From Prorocentrum cordatum (lineage: Eukaryota; Sar; Dinophyceae; Prorocentrales; Prorocentraceae), in assembly GCA_963575745.1 (NCBI GenBank), contig CAUYUJ010003592.1, forward strand, positions 1-64,000: DNA of 64,000 bases, in the 5' to 3' direction. A program made the translations under genes and the position numbers. The notes below the pieces were generated by a model, which was given only the letters and a program-made list of their open reading frames with translations, searched no databases and was not told the origin of the DNA. Positions 63,431 to 64,000 of the stretch are shown here, in pieces; the stretch's first letter is position 1; the number at the start of each line of letters is the position of its first letter.

Positions 63431-64000
63431 TCGATGGTCATGCTGAAGACTCTGCCGGGGGCCAGGACCATAGGGATCGTTGTTGTTGGGCTCTACTCGT
63501 TCACGTCGTTGTGTGCTGCGATTGTGGGTTGCACGGTGTCTGTGCTTGTCTTGCAGCCTCTCATGGGCGACGTCAGCCATTTAGACACGGATGACCAAGT
63601 CGTGCCAGATCTTGCCGAATTCACGACATTGGAGAGCATCCTGAACATATTCGATGGGCTCGTTCCTGAGAATTTGGTTCTGGATGCCGCCGACGACCGC
63701 CTCCTTCCAGTCATTGTCGCCTCGATCATATTTGGACTGCTGGTCAAGGATAAGAATGAGGACGGGACCCTATCAACGACCCTGGTGGTGGTTCAAGAAT
63801 TAAGCGATGTGGTGGTGAGAGTCGTAACTACAGTGATGATGCTGGCACCTTTGGGAGCTGGCAGCTTGGTGTTCGCTGCAGCGACGAGATTGGACTTCGC
63901 AAAGACAGGTTTCGTCGTCATCGCATTTGTGCTTTCTGTCACGATCGGGCTCGGATTTCAATTCTTTGTCGTCTATCCGACTTTGATAACCTGCTTAGCG
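63431..64000 (+). CDS. Sodium:dicarboxylate (glutamate-type) symporter, partial
   Basis: An open frame from TCGATGGTC at 63431 to the window end, 190 codons, preceded by an acceptor-like TTGGTTCTCCTAAG. The frame has a TGA shortly upstream, so this is an internal exon or the first after an intron. Reading order fits the SDF/EAAT family: a hydrophobic segment (GIVVVGLYSFTSLCAAIVGCTVSVLVLQPL cut here as two parts: GIVVVGLYSFTSL and CAAIVGCTVSVLVLQPL), a variable loop, NLVLDAADDRLLPVIVASII with FGLLV, then LVVVQELSDVVVRVV and TTVMMLAPLGAGSLVFAA, then another hydrophobic segment. The PxNL...LLPVIV and MxLAPLGxxxL patterns are typical. Such carriers move dicarboxylates or acidic/neutral amino acids with sodium across membranes. 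The C-terminal half, with the substrate-binding NMDGT motif, is outside the window. Confidence 0.8.

Noticed and set aside
1-64000. tRNA, rRNA, snRNA or a functional SL RNA gene
   Set aside because: No cloverleaf boxes or rRNA words were recognised by eye; leader matches lack a donor GT and the downstream SL RNA body, so they are relicts, not SL genes.

Overview
This window is nuclear DNA of a dinoflagellate. The clearest sign is a perfect dinoflagellate spliced-leader sequence (DinoSL, ...GTAGCCATTTTGGCTCAAG) at 39908-39928 at the head of a non-LTR retrotransposon, with decayed copies ahead of several other genes. Supporting signs are GC-AG and GA-AG introns, a GC-rich background with very long simple repeats, and gene families that are expanded in dinoflagellates: CACTA/KDZ-like transposase, derived cytosine-methyltransferase-like genes, and an IS1595/Merlin-like transposase. 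Genus cannot be fixed from sequence alone; a free-living, repeat-rich, GC-rich species such as Prorocentrum would fit.

Layout. 1-8.5 kb: microsatellites, fold-back elements and a satellite-bearing insert, no gene seen. 8.85-17.4 kb (+): a five-exon gene of unknown function (gene 1). Its third intron holds a second gene (12.55-14.40 kb) that carries a decayed spliced leader and so looks like a retrogene. 18.6-21.2 kb (+): a transposase-like pseudogene with a nonsense codon and a frameshift. 21.1-26.8 kb (+): a four-exon methyltransferase-like gene whose third intron holds another probable retrogene (23.95-24.73 kb). 26.8-32.4 kb: repeats. 32.4-39.3 kb: a block with imperfect inverted repeats at both ends and three genes, all on the minus strand: a coiled-coil protein, a large protein with an SF3-like ATPase and a cysteine-protease-like end, and an IS1595/Merlin-like transposase. 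39.9-45.9 kb (+): a LINE with two ORFs, broken by two frameshifts. 46.05-46.75 kb (+): a small secreted PAN/Apple-like protein, again behind a decayed spliced leader. 46.8-63.4 kb: dense miniature inverted-repeat elements, several nested in each other. 63.43-64.0 kb (+): an exon of a sodium:dicarboxylate (glutamate-type) symporter, cut by the window end.

Themes. (1) Three introns (9563-9658, 12988-13119, 33528-33640) have long terminal inverted repeats and short target-site-like direct repeats, as expected of introners, that is introns made by transposons. (2) At least two genes sit inside introns of other genes and carry relict spliced leaders, showing mRNA-mediated gene recycling. (3) The 6.9-kb block at 32.4-39.3 kb is the best candidate for an undescribed mobile element. 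Exon joins were derived by hand from frame, splice dinucleotides and phase; no alignment or search was run. Family letters A-L for repeats are labels used only here.
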